From Chara braunii (taxonomy: Eukaryota > Streptophyta > Charophyceae > Charales > Characeae): a stretch of DNA of 59,991 nucleotides. The stretch's first letter is position 1. Each line of letters opens with the position of its first letter. The notes under the pieces were generated by a model, which ran no database searches, had not been told where the DNA came from, and saw nothing but the letters and a program-made list of their open reading frames with translations. Shown here piece after piece: positions 10,779 through 22,327 of this stretch. Where the stretch lies: the NCBI GenBank assembly GCA_003427395.1, contig BFEA01000554.1, forward strand, positions 775,030-835,020, read 5' to 3'. A program made the position numbers and the translations under genes.

Positions 10779-11100
10779 TCTACTCAATTCAATCAGCTCG
10801 AGTCAATCATATAATACAAAAAACACGACGGCCAATTCACAAGTGATTTCGTCCTTAGAACGATACAGACAACTATCTGGGGCGATGTGCCGCTAGCAAA
10901 GAGGATTGAATCTAGCGCCTGCATCCAAACGTGTTCCATGCAGAAATGCAGAGAAACAGATCAATAGCGATTTTCTGCACTTTATAGCAAAAACGTAAAG
11001 ATTCAGGCGTTCAGTCCAATCCTCTTTGCCAGTAGAACCACGCCACTGGTAACGTGGGCCCTGTGCAAGGAGGACACGCATTAATCCAGTAGAGTTTGAA

Positions 11101-11330
11101 TGCATTCTCACACTAGTACTTTTTGAAATGTATTAGACCGCAATTACGCTCACACCTGGATGCACCTGGCCCCAAACACATCCACACTAAGTCACAAAAG
11201 TCCTAGTGCGAGTATGACCCCATGCACTTTTTTTAAGGACACCTCCCACCACCGGTATCTGCTGCAGATTCAAAAATTATTACTAATAGAAAGAAATGAG
11301 AAAAAAAAAAAAAAAAACGAACAGGCGTAG
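11101..11330 (+). repeat. Direct-repeat partner 1: MITE-like terminus plus flank
   Basis: Matches 12187-12420 over about 230 bp at roughly 90%, from CATTCTCACACTAG through CACCACCGGTATCTGC to AACGAACAGGCGTAGCGCA. The first 120 bp has the CATTCTCACAC...GCGAGTATG ends of the inverted-repeat family seen intact at 20983. Confidence 0.75.
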
Positions 11331-11548
11331 CGCAACCGGAGCTGAATAATGACCTCAGTATCACCGAGGAGAATTGTAAGAATGATGGCCTCAGTATTAC
11401 CGGGTAGAATTGTAAGCTCTTAGAGATGAGCGAAGATCAAGAGAGGAAAAAAAAAAAACCAACAACAACGATAGAGACAGAAGAGAAACAGATAGAGAGA
11501 AAAAGATCGCCGCTATCACTGATTCCTGTACGACTTTACAGTCCACAT

Positions 11549-11550
<2 letters not shown>

Positions 11551-11630
<80 letters not shown>
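11551..11630. repeat. (CT)n microsatellite
   Basis: About 40 CT units with one CCT interruption, followed by a CT-rich region to about 11750. Confidence 0.95.
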
Positions 11631-11633
<3 letters not shown>

Positions 11634-12186
11634 ATTTTTGTATTCCTCCTCGTGCTCCTTTCCTCATCCCTTCATTGCTCCATCTCTTCCCTCATCGCCT
11701 CTACTTTTTCTTTGATTCTCCTCCTGTTTGTCCTTCTCCTCCTTCCGCATATTAGAACCACTTCGCTCCGTCAGCATCATATTACAATCACTTACCCGAG
11801 ACGAACACACCCACCCATTGGGATCATCATCCCCAATCACAAATCATCAGTCATCAATGACCAATCATCATTTATCGTCACTAAATCATAAAAAATAAAA
11901 TAAAAAACGGTCCTGATCAAATGTATTTTTTTCTCCGAATTGAGTTGTCCGTCGTTGCTCCGACTTGAGCCTTGTCCAAATTGTGCTATGGACCGAATGG
12001 AACGGTGCACATGGCAACTGACTTAGTGATAAACACGAGGTAGTTTAAGTTCGAGATTTCTTTGTCAGCCCGGTGAGCAGTGAAGTTGTACAGTCAGACA
12101 TTCACTTTTTTTTGGGAAAACAACAATTAGTGCATTATTAAATAGTAAAAAAAAAATAAAAAAAAATCGCCCATCGTCGACCAGGG

Positions 12187-12410
12187 GGCATTCTCACACT
12201 AGCATTTTTCGAAATGTATCTGACTGCAATTACGGCCACACCTGGATGCACCTGGCCCCAATCACATTCACACTGAGTCACAAAAGTCCTAGTGCGAGTA
12301 TGACCCCATGCACTTGTTTTAAGGACACCTCCCACCACCGGTATCTACTGCAGATTCAAAAATTATTACGAATAGAAAGAAATGAGAAAATACAAAAATA
12401 AAAAACGAAC
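12187..12410 (+). repeat. Direct-repeat partner 2
   Basis: Second copy of the 11101-11330 block. It is followed by a SINE head, so the shared segment is probably the tail of a composite repeat. Confidence 0.75.
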
Positions 12411-12472
12411 AGGCGTAGCGCAGTCGGTACATCCATGAACTATTGAAATCAAGACCCGAGTTCAGATCCCCA
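12411..12472 (+). repeat. tRNA-like SINE head
   Basis: GGCGTAGCGCAGTCGGT matches a pol III A box. GAGTTCAGATCCC, about 40 bp on, matches a B box. The middle CATGAACTATTGAAA recurs in related copies at 18160, 21728 (minus) and 56105. Confidence 0.55.
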
Positions 12473-13199
12473 TGAAGTAGAGATTATTAGACGAATGAAA
12501 TTTGTGGATTTCCTATTTCCACCTAAAAGGAATCCATTATCAGCGCCCAACACCCAACGCAAAATGAAATTTGTGAATTTATGATGGGGACGACAGGTTT
12601 GAGGATGATATCTCAAGCTTGTCACCCTTTCAGAGAATAAACAAATAACACAAATAAAATTTTGGGTCGATGGTCTCAGTTCCACCCTTTTTATAAATTG
12701 TCGGCGCTGTAGTTCACAAAAAAAAAAAAAAAAAAACCATTAAATGATTAAATTATTATCTATAAATTATCAAAAATCAATCACTAATATAAATTATTAA
12801 TCATGATTCAATAATCATTAATCATCCCGTGAAAAGAATATAAAGATCTTTCATGTGACTTGTCTTTTTCTCCTTCTCATCTGACTACAGCGGAGAGTGG
12901 GGAGAAGTAGTAATGAAACAAAGGCCAGCCAGATGAGAAAGGCGAAGAGCTAATTTGAAGAGTACTTACCACTAAATCGACCTATAAGTTGGAACTTGGA
13001 AATGGACTGACATGCCACACCAATTCCAGGAGCAACGATCTCCAGCGCTATGCAATCCACGTGACGGGTCTCGAACACACAAGTTGACCGAGCTGAACAT
13101 GCGTGCTAACCGACAATCATGAGTCGACCCACATCATCCGCGGTCTCTAAGTTTATGTCACTGCCGATGCAGGGGTCCAGGAAAAATCTCCTCATCCGC

Positions 13200-13445
13200 C
13201 GTCCCGAAGTTCACACTCACGATTGTGCCATGTCAGCATCGCTCAGGATCACACTCAGGATTTTGCCACGTTAGCCTTCACCCGGAAATCCACAGGAAAA
13301 CTCCGCATTATGCTACGTCACGCACCGTACATGTCAGCCAGGATCCAGAGATTCAGGATTCCATTCACAATTATGTCGTGTAAGTCACTATCCAGAGATC
13401 CACATTCGCACTGGCAATTAATCACACTCAGAATTATAGGAAGAC
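13200..13445. repeat. Degenerate about 55-60-bp tandem repeat
   Basis: Units such as CACTCAGGATTTTGCCACGT, GAGATTCAGGATTCCATTCA and CACACTCAGAATTATAGG recur through 250 bp. No frame makes sense. Confidence 0.5.
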
Positions 13446-13663
13446 AGGTGTGATTTACTGACTGTAGACGTGTTTCACTGCAGCCCAAAATGCCACTTAG
13501 TTCACGCCAGTGCGTACGTAGTAATATCCAACTAACTAGGCACGAAGAGCGGTCAGCTGTACCGCATATGGCGGCCGGGCTTGAGCCTGCTGACCAACCG
13601 CTGTTGGGCTGTTGCGCTAGACCACTTTATTGGAGATCGATGGCGTTCAAGATCGTTAAGGGG

Positions 13664-13683
13664 AGAGAGAGAGAGAGAGAGAA

Positions 13684-13751
<68 letters not shown>

Positions 13752-13856
13752 NNNNNNNNNNNNNNNNNNNNNNNNNNNNNNNNNNNNNNNNNNNNNNNNN
13801 NNNNNNNNNNNNNNNNNNNNNNNNNNNNNNNNNNNNNNNNNNNNNNNNNNNNNNNN
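13664..13856. repeat. (GA)n microsatellite running into a 105-base assembly gap
   Basis: GA repeats from 13664 to 13751, Ns at 13752-13856, then A-rich and GA sequence again. The gap was evidently caused by the repeat. Confidence 0.95.
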
Positions 13857-14281
13857 GAAAAAAAAAAAATGAGAGAGAGAGAGAGAGACGAGCAAGAACA
13901 GACGGCAAGTGACGTTGGAGGAGGGGCGATGGTGCGCGTAGGAGTTGGAGTGCAGGCAACGGAGGATTCGTGTCATGCCTGTAGGACGTGCGTCCAAAGC
14001 ACCTCGCTCGCCACTGGGCGAGTGACTGGGCGGGGCCTTGCTGGAAATTTTGGCCATCCTATCGGCGTGGGCGAAATGTCCGGCTAGAAAAAATAAAAAT
14101 TGACAATAACCAAAGGTTTTCAAATATCTTTTTTTTTTTTTTTTTCCTTTTGAAACTTTGCAGTATGTACTTAGAGGGGTGATAAGAGCATCCCCTCTAA
14201 GTAGGTCCCAACTTTGATACAATTGTCTTTTTTTTTCCATTTCACCATTCACTACCTACCAACCCATACTTCTATTAAGCA

Positions 14282-14355
14282 TTGGTTGTTGCTGCCAGCA
14301 ATCACCGCGGGTCTGGTCCTTCGCCTCTACAACACCCTGGACTTTTTATATGAAA
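14282..14355 (+). repeat. Dispersed repeat family B fragment
   Basis: TGGTTGTTGCTGCCAGCAAT through TACAACACCCTGG to poly(A) matches the reverse complement of about 40795-40862. The terminal A run suggests a retroposed element. Confidence 0.5.
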
Positions 14356-15795
14356 AAAAAAAAGCCTATATAGGGCATCCTTGCAATCATAACTACCTGT
14401 CATGTTGTGCCCTGCTCTAATAGGTGGGTCATGGAGTAGGGTGGGGCCGCCGGCGGTGGACGCCGGCTAACGCAAAGACCCAACATTCTGTCACTAGCTG
14501 CGCCCAGGGGAAATAACGAGTAGCCCAAGGAAAATTGTCTTCGGTGATAAAATTATGGGGAAACTACGCGGGAGTTACGAAAATGATTTAAATTATACTA
14601 TGAGCCAAGATACAATTTCGAATTGCAGTTCGGGCAATATATACAACCCAACTTTCTGGCCAGGTAGGGTGCCCGCAGTGCAATTGGAAACTGTATCTTG
14701 CCCCATACTGCAATTATAACTCGTTTTTGTGACTCTACTGAAGTCACCCCTAAAATTACACGTTAGAAACTGGTTCATACCATATGGGGGGGGGGGAGTA
14801 GAGAGAGGGTTTGCAGAAAAATATGGACTATTCGAATGTAGAGAGGTTAGCAACCCAAGGTCCAACTCCCAGTCGGAATAGGCCATGCATGCAAATTGAT
14901 GATGATGAGTGCAAGAAACAACAAACATGGAGGAGGCTTGATGAAAGACTCTTTAAGATATAAACTTGGAGAAGAAATAGCAAGTCACAAAGTTGTTGCA
15001 GGAGATGAGGAGGCTCAGGAGAAGTGTACCCCAGATAAGCATATAACTATTGGGAATATCAACTAGACAACTGGCATGGAACGGGATCACTGTTCAAAGA
15101 AGTGGATATCAAGAATGTGCACAAGGAGCAGCAGGATCGCAGAGAGAAGAGCATGGTAAGGAGGAGATGTACGAGAGAAAGGAGGAGGGTGAAAAGATGG
15201 GCCAGGAGGAGGAGGAGAGAGAGGTGGAGGTGGAGTAGACAAACCAAAGTCAAGACTTTGCCAATTGGAAGTCAAAGCAAATTGTACAATCAGCCTGTAA
15301 CCTAAGATATAAGATGGTTTAGAAAACGATATTTTTTTCTAAGGGAGTTTGTTGGTTTCTAAACTAATGGGAAAATTACATCTGCATTACAGTTTAGGGT
15401 CGAACTTCTGGGTTTTGGGTTTGGCCTTTGGGGCTCAGAGTTTAGACTACCAAGTATTGCAAAGCAAACTGTAGAATCAGATCTGAAATCGGTCATGCAG
15501 ATAAGTATGTCTATATTTGTGTTCAGTCTACCCTTTATTTCTTTGATACTCGTCTTATGTATTTACGATGTAAGTATGTATGTGGTGCAAACATCCTATA
15601 TAGTTGAAATATCAAGTAAACAAAGTAAACTCAAAAACACAAAGTAGACTTCACGAGCCTCTGTGCAATGGAAGAACTGGAGAAAGGATGAACACGAATG
15701 GCCCCTTAAGCCATATTCCCATTTCAAGGTCATGCTAGCTGCAGTTCCTCGCTCTTTTGTCCTCCTCCCCGGATGAGTACGTGAATGCCCCTCCT

Positions 15796-15833
15796 CCCCC
15801 CCCCCCCCCCCCCCCCCCCCCCCCNCCCCCCCC
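15796..15833. repeat. Poly(C) run containing an unread base
   Basis: About 37 consecutive C with one N. The flanking DNA is C-rich. Confidence 0.9.
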
Positions 15834-16081
15834 GCTCCCCCTGCTCAGCCCACCCGCCCTTCCCCCTGCTCAGCCCACATGCCCTCCCCTCTGTCGCACC
15901 CTCTTGCCCGCCTGCTTTTAGTAACCGTGAATTGGAAAAGCTGTAACTACTGGGCATCTGCAGGAAGAAACTCGATGAGAGACAGCGGCAACATGAATCA
16001 GGAGACGCAATGACGAATGGGAGAGCTTGACTGATGGGTGAGGGAACGAGCTGGTGCATCTATAGGACAGACAGTGGAGTG

Positions 16082-16450
16082 ACGGCCTACACGATCCTCA
16101 GATCACACAGATTACACACAGGTCACAACTTTCCAAACCGTGGGTCTGAGTATGGCCCACGGCTGGGTCGATGTATCCGGAGGGCTGTGTGTGGAGTGAA
16201 GGCCGACATGATCCTGAGCCCATACGGCTTATATACAAGTCACAATTTCGTAAATCATGGGCCGGCAAGGGTGATTCATTGTCGAACGGCAGGGTTGATT
16301 GCTAGGGGTAGGAGCTGGCTGCTGCGGCTGGAGGATACACTGAGGAGTGATAGACTGAGGCCTCTATGTGCAGTGAAGCCCGGCATGATCCTCAACCTAT
16401 ACGGTTCATATACAGGTTCATAGACAGGTCATAGACATGTCACAATTTCA
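16082..16450 (+). repeat. Three degenerate tandem units of about 120-180 bp
   Basis: Each unit has the series GCCxACATGATCCTxAGCC, TATACGGxTxATATACA, GTCACAATTTCxTAxAT and CATGGGCC. Starts are near 16082, 16199 and 16376. No open frame is shared. Confidence 0.55.
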
Positions 16451-16626
16451 TAGATTATGGGCCTGTCGGGCCTGTATATGGCTAGTAAGGGTTAGTCCCC
16501 ACGGGGGCTTAGTACCCGTGAACTAAACTGGGTAAGGCTCCCAGCCCACGCATTTGTTTTTCCTTATAAACTGTGAGGACCCCAGCCTCTTTTGTTTTTT
16601 ATTTTAATATATATATATATATATAT

Positions 16627-16691
16627 CGTCAAATAGAACTGCCCGGTAAACCGTAGGCAGAGAGGGAGAAGAGGACAACAAACGAGGGGTA
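16627..16691 (-). repeat. Hammerhead-associated repeat, truncated copy flanked by (AT)n
   Basis: GTCAAATAGAACTGCCCGGT through GACAACAAACGAGGGG is shared with 23624-23690 and, reversed, with 31190-31258. (TA)n tracts abut both sides. The ribozyme core is missing here. Confidence 0.75.
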
Positions 16692-17440
16692 TATATATAT
16701 ATATATATTAAACGGCCCCTTCAGTGATAGTGGTGCTGGTAAGAGTAGACACCAATAGCACCTGGGGAGAGGCTTCATCTATTGGTGGGGAGCATCACCT
16801 GCTGGAAAACGGGTCCAGCGTCCCATAAACAGAATGTGCACGCCATTTAATGAGCACGAAATATGTAATTTTGTGGGACAGGTGAGAAGGTTCCAACAAC
16901 AGGATCAGACCGGTTCCAGGGTGTCAGAATCAGTAGAATGAATGAGAGCATTAGTATGAAAACATTGAAGCTTGGAGTATCGAGATGCCCATTGAACATT
17001 ATGGAACATGGAACCATGAGAGATATCACGCTGGTCCCAGGGACTTAGAACACTGGATCTTGGGACTTTCAATACTGCACCGGGACTTGGTGTCGGAACA
17101 TACCGAATGAATGAGAGCATTAATATGAATACACCTCTCTCGGTGGAGAGGGGGAACGACATGTTTGCCCCTTTGCCCTAGCGTTTCGGGTGCAGGGTTG
17201 GGGCCGCCGGTGGGGGCCCGACTAACACAAGGACCGAGCATTTGCCTGTAATTTTTGCCTCCCTTTTCCTCTTCCCCCACCCCCATCGATTAACAGTAGT
17301 TTCTGAAGTCAACACTCTGCCACACACCACACGCAACCCACTCACACACGCACTCACACCCGTGTTGGCTGAATATCTTATTAATACCAACAGGGGGGAT
17401 CCAGCTGACTATCTCAGTTGGTTGGCACCAAGAGTGCTAC

Positions 17441-17513
17441 AGGCAGCCATGGGCATTGAACCCACGACCTCCTGAACGCAACTTGCGTGCCTAACCAATT
17501 CAGCTAGGCCGCT
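17441..17513 (-). repeat. tRNA-like sequence, probably SINE-derived
   Basis: The minus strand reads GGCCTAGCTGAATTGGTTAG (A box and D arm), then GTGGGTTCAATGCCCAT, a perfect T arm. The anticodon loop lacks U33 and the acceptor arms do not pair well, so a functional tRNA is unlikely. Confidence 0.5.
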
Positions 17514-17685
17514 GGATTGAATGCGAGTATTGGTATGGGAAAGATTGACCCTTCGGAATGAAAAAAAATAAAATAGACTGGGTAATCCTCCCAGACTCTA
17601 ATTTCTTCTCCAGGTTGATTGGTGAGGGATTCCCGGCCACACAATTGTTTGAGTATAATGAAAGCCTGGAAGGCCCCTTTTCTTC

Positions 17686-17686
<1 letters not shown>

Positions 17687-17740
<54 letters not shown>

Positions 17741-17781
17741 AGCCAACTTAGATTCTAGAAAAAATTAAAAAAGAAAAATAA

Positions 17782-17830
<49 letters not shown>
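17687..17830. repeat. Two long poly(A) tracts
   Basis: A runs at 17687-17740 and 17786-17830 around a short unique spacer, abutting the fold-back element that starts at 17838. Confidence 0.9.
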
Positions 17831-17837
17831 GCATAGA

Positions 17838-18912
17838 ACGTGGGACAGAATCCATCTACGCAAATCGCCTGATCTGATCGCGTATCTTAATCGTGCAAAG
17901 TTTAGAGATCGTGTTGCTCTCCCCTTGCCATGTCCTGCCCTGCAGCAAGAACCTTCTCTTTCATTTCCGTAGCCCGCCTTTTTTTCCAAACTTGCCTAAA
18001 ACCCAAACTTTCTTATCGGTCTGCACATCTCACACGCACCCTCATGCGGTAAGGGTCCAATAGCCGAAAGTAGCAGGGCATATAGACAAGATGTCCACGA
18101 CACGGTAAGGGTATGTGGAAGGGATGGCAGGGTACGAAAATGCCTCAAAGATACCGACGGTCCTAACTAAGTTGGTGCACCCATGAACTGTTGAAACACA
18201 GACCAAGGTTCGAACCCGAGCAGAATAACAGACTTTTGCGTCAATTGGTACTTGGGACCGATCAGTAGAATGATGATATCTCGAGGCTGCCGCCCTTTTA
18301 CGGAGTAAAAAAAGAAGCAAAAAAAAAGAAAAATGCCTCGAAGAGGAAATAAAGAATTGCATTTTAAAAAACATAAAAAAAAATCCATTGGTTTGTCACA
18401 TCACGCGTCATGCTGACAAAGCGATAGAGAAGCAGTCCGCCATAGTTTCTGTCGACAGCTATGCTTCATTAGAATTAGTTGGGGAGAAAAAGAACACAAC
18501 GACGGGGAGATGCCAACGGAATGAAAAGTGCACGCAGATTTGTTGGCGGACCAAAGATGGCAAGGGAAGAGAAATTTGCAAAAAAAAAGAACATAGCGGG
18601 CGGGGGATGATATGGGAATCGAAAGGGGACGACGATTTGTTGGCGGGCTAGAGATAGCAAGGGAAGGCAAGTTTGGAGAAAAAACGCGTGGAAGGCAAGT
18701 TTGCAAAAAAAGGCGGGCAACGAAAACGAAAGGGAGAGATTGCAAGGGAAGGCAAGTTTGAAAAAAAAGGCGGTCTACGGAAATGGCAAGGGAAGAGCAA
18801 CACGATCTCTAAACTTTAGTGCGCGATTAAGATACGCGATCAGATCAAGCGATTCGCGATTAAGATACGCGATCAGATCAGGCGATTTAGGTAGACGGAT
18901 TCTGTCCAACGT
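17838..18912. mobile_element. About 1.07-kb element with long terminal inverted repeats
   Basis: The left end ACGTGGGACAGAATCC..CTACG continues CGCCTGATCTGATCGCGTAT and GTTTAGAGATCGTGTTGCTC. The right end reversed reads ACGTTGGACAGAATCCGTC and follows the same order, then TTTCCGTAGxCCGCC. The arms are about 150 bp. The right arm contains an extra duplicated GATTAAGATACGCGATCAGA unit. The interior holds a SINE head (18160-18220) and no coding capacity, so it is a non-autonomous fold-back element. No clear target duplication was seen. Confidence 0.6.
18160..18220 (+). repeat. tRNA-like SINE head nested in the fold-back element
   Basis: AACTAAGTTGGTGCACC (A box) is followed by CATGAACTGTTGAAACA and AAGGTTCGAACCC (a near-perfect B box). 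Confidence 0.55.
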
Positions 18913-19445
18913 GTAGGTCCCTCAGTTACATCGAAAGAATCAATGATGTAGTGAACCCGCTCTCCTCCACTTTTGCGCGCAAATCTTCTCTCCTCCGTTT
19001 CGGAGCGCAACTTCTCTTATTTTCCAGCGTTCTCTATAATCCACGTACTACGGGAGCTAGCCCGCCATACCACAAACTTTTAAATTTTTCCGCCCAACTT
19101 TTGACACGTGGCGAAAATATGACGTACAAAATGGAAGCCAAACCAGCCCGCGAAAATATAGGCTGGTTTTCAATTTTCCCAGTTGCGGATGGCAAGGGAA
19201 GCCAATTCTGTTTTTCGTTTCCGTCATTCCGCAACCTTGGAGAGCTATGCGATAAGTTGGACCGCCATGCTACGTCAAGTTCGAGGTTAGGTAGGAATGG
19301 CAGCCGCTTCCGAAAATTTTCGTTTCATCCCGCCATTCACAGAAACATTCAACAACAGATGACCGCTTGCAAGAAGTCACCACTCCATCACGTAAGGTCT
19401 CGCGTCTCACTCTTCACCTTCCATTTATTTCAACACTAACCATTG

Positions 19446-19454
19446 CTATATAAA
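19446..19454 (+). promoter_or_regulatory. TATA-box candidate for the DUF3987-like gene
   Basis: CTATATAAAC lies about 145 bp upstream of the ATG at 19595. It is the only good TATA motif in the preceding 500 bp, and the position is plausible for a leader of about 115 nt. Confidence 0.4.
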
Positions 19455-19594
19455 CACTGTTGATATGCACGATTATGACAAACAATTTCCTTGACAAACA
19501 CATCACATGAATGCACTCTTTGACATGTGTTGTATGATCAGACCCTTCTTTGTCATCGAAGACGCTATCTGCCTACATCAAACACAGTTGCAGA

Positions 19595-20058
19595 ATGGCG
19601 AGCAGACGCATAAGCACCAAGGACGATGAGAGCTCTGCCGAGATGGCCAAAGTGGTGAAACGAGCATTGGCTGTTCTTGAGCCAATCCACACTGTTCTGC
19701 CATTCAGATTTGCGCAACTGGTAAAGTCGATTGCTGCAGAAGCTGGTTGTTCGCCGTGGATGGTTGTTGGACCAATCTTAACTGTCGCTGGTTTGATGAT
19801 GGGATCCCGAATATACACTCTTCTTTCAGGCAACACATGGTTCGAGAAACCCATATTCTGGTCCGTCGTCCTAGCGTTCAGCGGTATGAGCAAGTCCCTC
19901 GCGCATCAAAGGATAGTCGCTGCACTGGACAGAGCGGAGTCGAACATCAAGAAGGGCGTTTTTCAGAATCTAAAAGATCAAGAACCAATTAGAGCACAGA
20001 CGGAGAATGCTGATGAGATTCCAATTGAGCAAAGAAACTTGATTTCCTCTTAACAGGG
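19595..20058 (+). CDS. DUF3987-type ATPase/helicase-like protein, N-terminal exon
   Basis: From ATG at 19595 (MASRRISTKDDES) the frame is open for about 150 codons. FRFAQLVKSIAAEAG followed by a Gly/Leu/Ala-rich membrane-like stretch and an aromatic strand (WFEKPIFWSVVLAFSG) matches the start of DUF3987 proteins. Next comes SGMSKSLAHQRI, which sits where these proteins have the P-loop (GxxGxGKS). Here the loop is degenerate but keeps KS. DUF3987 proteins are widespread in phages, plasmids and satellites, where a role in replication initiation is inferred. The frame meets TAA (20051-20053) just before an ideal donor GGG|GTAAGT at 20059, so the exon may be disabled or the true donor lies slightly earlier. 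The matching downstream exons begin 9 kb away. Confidence 0.6.
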
Positions 20059-20268
20059 GTAAGTATTTTTCTGACCATCTTGCTCAAGGAATATTGACTG
20101 GATGTTTATTATTTTTGAAAAATTTTCCCCCTCCCAAAAAGTGCACGAAAACAAGTTATCGCCTGTTTTTTTTTTTGTTCCGTGTTTCTCTTCTTTTTCT
20201 CTTCCTAATTATCTACTCGCGTTCTCAGTAAGATTCACCCACGATCCCTTCGTTGCTTGTCACCCATA

Positions 20269-20625
20269 TTCTGCTACTCGGCGTCGTCCTCCTCCTCCTT
20301 CCTTCTCTTTCCTCCTCCTCCAGTTCCTCTCCTTTCTCCTCTCCCTTCTCCTCCTCTTTCGCCTTCTCTTCCTCTCCCTTCGCCTCCTCTTTCTCCTCGT
20401 CCTCTTCCTTCTCCTCGTCTTTCTCCTTCTCTTCCTCTCCCTTCTCATCCTCTTTCTGCTCATCTTTCTCCTCTTCGTGTCCCTTCTCCTCCTCTTTCTC
20501 CTCCTCTTTCTCCTCCTCTTCCTCTCACTTCTCCTCCTCCTTCCTTCTCCCTCCTCTTTCTTCTCATCCTCCTCCTCCTCTCCCACCTCCTCCTCTTTCT
20601 ACTCCTCCTCATCCTCGATTTCATG
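20269..20625 (+). repeat. 350-bp polypyrimidine (CTC/TTC/TCC) tract
   Basis: The plus strand is almost purely C and T from 20284 to about 20620. All six frames stay open as Ser-, Pro-, Leu- or Arg/Glu-rich runs, which is compositional and not coding. Strand asymmetry of this length favours triplex (H-DNA) formation. Confidence 0.85.
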
Positions 20626-20638
20626 TCTCCCAAAGTCG

Positions 20639-21350
20639 TCGCGTGTTCCCATGCCCGTGAGGGCAGATCTGTTTTCTTTTTTTTTCCCCTTTTTTTTTGT
20701 GTATGTTAGGGCAGATCTTTAATCTATATACGTATATATATCTATACATCTATACATCTGTATACTTATACATTTACACATTTATACATTTATACATCTA
20801 GATGTCTATACGTCTTTCAATCACTGTTCCTATCCCTTGGCACACGCCCTGGGACCAACGGGCAGTCGCTTCTCAATCTTTTTTTTTTTTTTTTTTTTTT
20901 TTTTTACCTCAATCATTTCTCCGGCGTTTCACGTTTTTCTCATTAGTCATGAACTTCACTCTCTTCCGCGCAATTTCATCGTAGGGCATTCTCACACACC
21001 AGCACTTTTTCTCAATGTATCTGACCAGAATTACGGCCAGTGTGAGTATGCCCTCAGTCATCTCGAGCTATCACATCTATCAAACTATCAGTGATCTTTC
21101 CTCTCTCTCTCTCCGCCCACGGTACCCGCCCCCCACCCCCGCTACCTCCTCTCTTCGCCCCTCTCGCCCCCTCCGCCTCTCCCCTTTTTCTGTGAATCGT
21201 CTATCTGCCCGAAGTCGTCGCGTCTTCCCATGCCCGTGAGGACATATCTATTTTCTTTTTTTTCCTCTTTTTTTGTATATGTTAGGGCAGATCTGTAATC
21301 TTTATATCTATATATTCTATACATCTATACATCTATACATCTTGGTCCCA
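20639..21350 (+). repeat. Two copies of a repeat ending in (TATACATC)n
   Basis: Both 20647-20810 and 21226-21345 run CCCATGCCCGTGAGG, a T-rich stretch, then GTTAGGGCAGATCT and a tandem CTATACAT array. The block before the second copy (about 21060-21220, CTGTGAATCGTCTATCTGCC) recurs at 27915-28060 and 32420-32565. Confidence 0.7.
20983..21054. mobile_element. 72-bp MITE with AGGGCATTCTCACAC inverted ends
   Basis: The left end AGGGCATTCTCACAC pairs with the right end GTGTGAGTATGCCCT (14 of 15). Diverged relatives are at 11101, 12187 and 22426. A solo right end is at about 6627-6640. Confidence 0.7.
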
Positions 21351-21680
21351 ACTGCTGATCGAGGGGAGAGTGGGAGATGGGGAAACGCGCGCCGCTTTGT
21401 GGGCTTTGGGGTGTTTGTGATGGTGTTCCCCCTCACTCAACATTTCCGCTTCACAGTATCCATTAGATACCTATAGACATGGTTATCCATAGGTTGCAGA
21501 CATGTGATATGGTGTTCAATCGAACGACCTGCTATACTATCTATAGGCCTGTGCCTCTTCTAGCAATGCAGCGCTTCTTCTCCTCACAATACAACACACA
21601 TCTCTTTAGACGTGGATTTTTCTAGACATATGTAAGTTTTTTCGTGTTTTTATCTTACCTCATTCATTTACTTCCTTTTA

Positions 21681-21728
21681 GATTCGAACTCAGGTCTGTA
21701 TTTCAACAGTTCACGCGTAGTAGTGGTA
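21681..21728 (-). repeat. tRNA-like SINE head, minus strand
   Basis: The reversed sequence reads GTGAACTGTTGAAATACAGA, then CTGAGTTCGAATC (B box). It belongs to the same family as 12411, 18160 and 56105. Confidence 0.5.
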
Positions 21729-21817
21729 GAGAATATTCTCATTGTAACATACAAAAGTCAAGTGATATCACGCAAACCTAATGAAAAGAGATAGCGACTC
21801 CCCAGCATAGAGGGTAG

Positions 21818-21883
21818 AAGAAGAAAAATAGAAGAAGAAGAAGAAGAAGAAGAAGAAGAAGGAGGAGGAGGAGGAGTGGTGAA
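21818..21883. repeat. (GAA)n/(GGA)n triplet repeat
   Basis: About 14 GAA units followed by GGA units. The purine strand is on plus. Confidence 0.95.
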
Positions 21884-22021
21884 TGAGTAATGAGGAGGAA
21901 AAGCACGAGGTAGAGACTAAGCCGGCTCCCGAGAAACGAGAGGCGATCTTGGCAGTTGTCGCAGTAATGCTTGATTGTGCTAAGCGGCAAAAGACTCAGG
22001 TTTTGTTTTCTTATTGCTGCT

Positions 22022-22327
22022 AGGGCATCTTTGCACGAGCACTTTTCTGAAGGGGTAATTGTAGAAATAGCGTGTTTTCGAAGTTTCCCTCCGAAACGAG
22101 ACAGAAATGTTGTCGGGGTAAAAAAGATGTATTTTTGCAACGAAGGTGGGACCGCGCCCGCATATATTTTTGTTGTGAAACTACCACGGGACGAGTAAAG
22201 TTTCAACGAGGAAAGATGTATTGTTGCAAAGAAACTTGCGGCCTGCTACTAACTTCACTGTGAAACTACCGCGAACGCCGCAAACGCGCTATTTTTGAAG
22301 GGAAACATCCTGCTGCGAGTACGCCCT
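22022..22327. mobile_element. 306-bp MITE-like element
   Basis: The ends AGGGCATCTTTGCA and, reversed, AGGGCGTACTCGCA match at 10 of 14. Subterminal AAATAGCGTGTTTT pairs with an AAAATAGCGCGTTT on the other side. No coding capacity. Confidence 0.5.

Noticed and set aside
17441-17513. Functional tRNA gene
   Set aside because: Good T arm and A box, but no U33, poor acceptor pairing and repeat context.
18951-19439. 162-codon open frame on plus before the DUF3987 exon
   Set aside because: No ATG-proximal context, irregular composition and no domain. It lies in the presumed promoter and leader region.
20102-20722. Open frames of up to 206 codons in several frames
   Set aside because: Produced by the polypyrimidine tract. 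All frames are low-complexity Leu/Phe, Ser or Pro runs.
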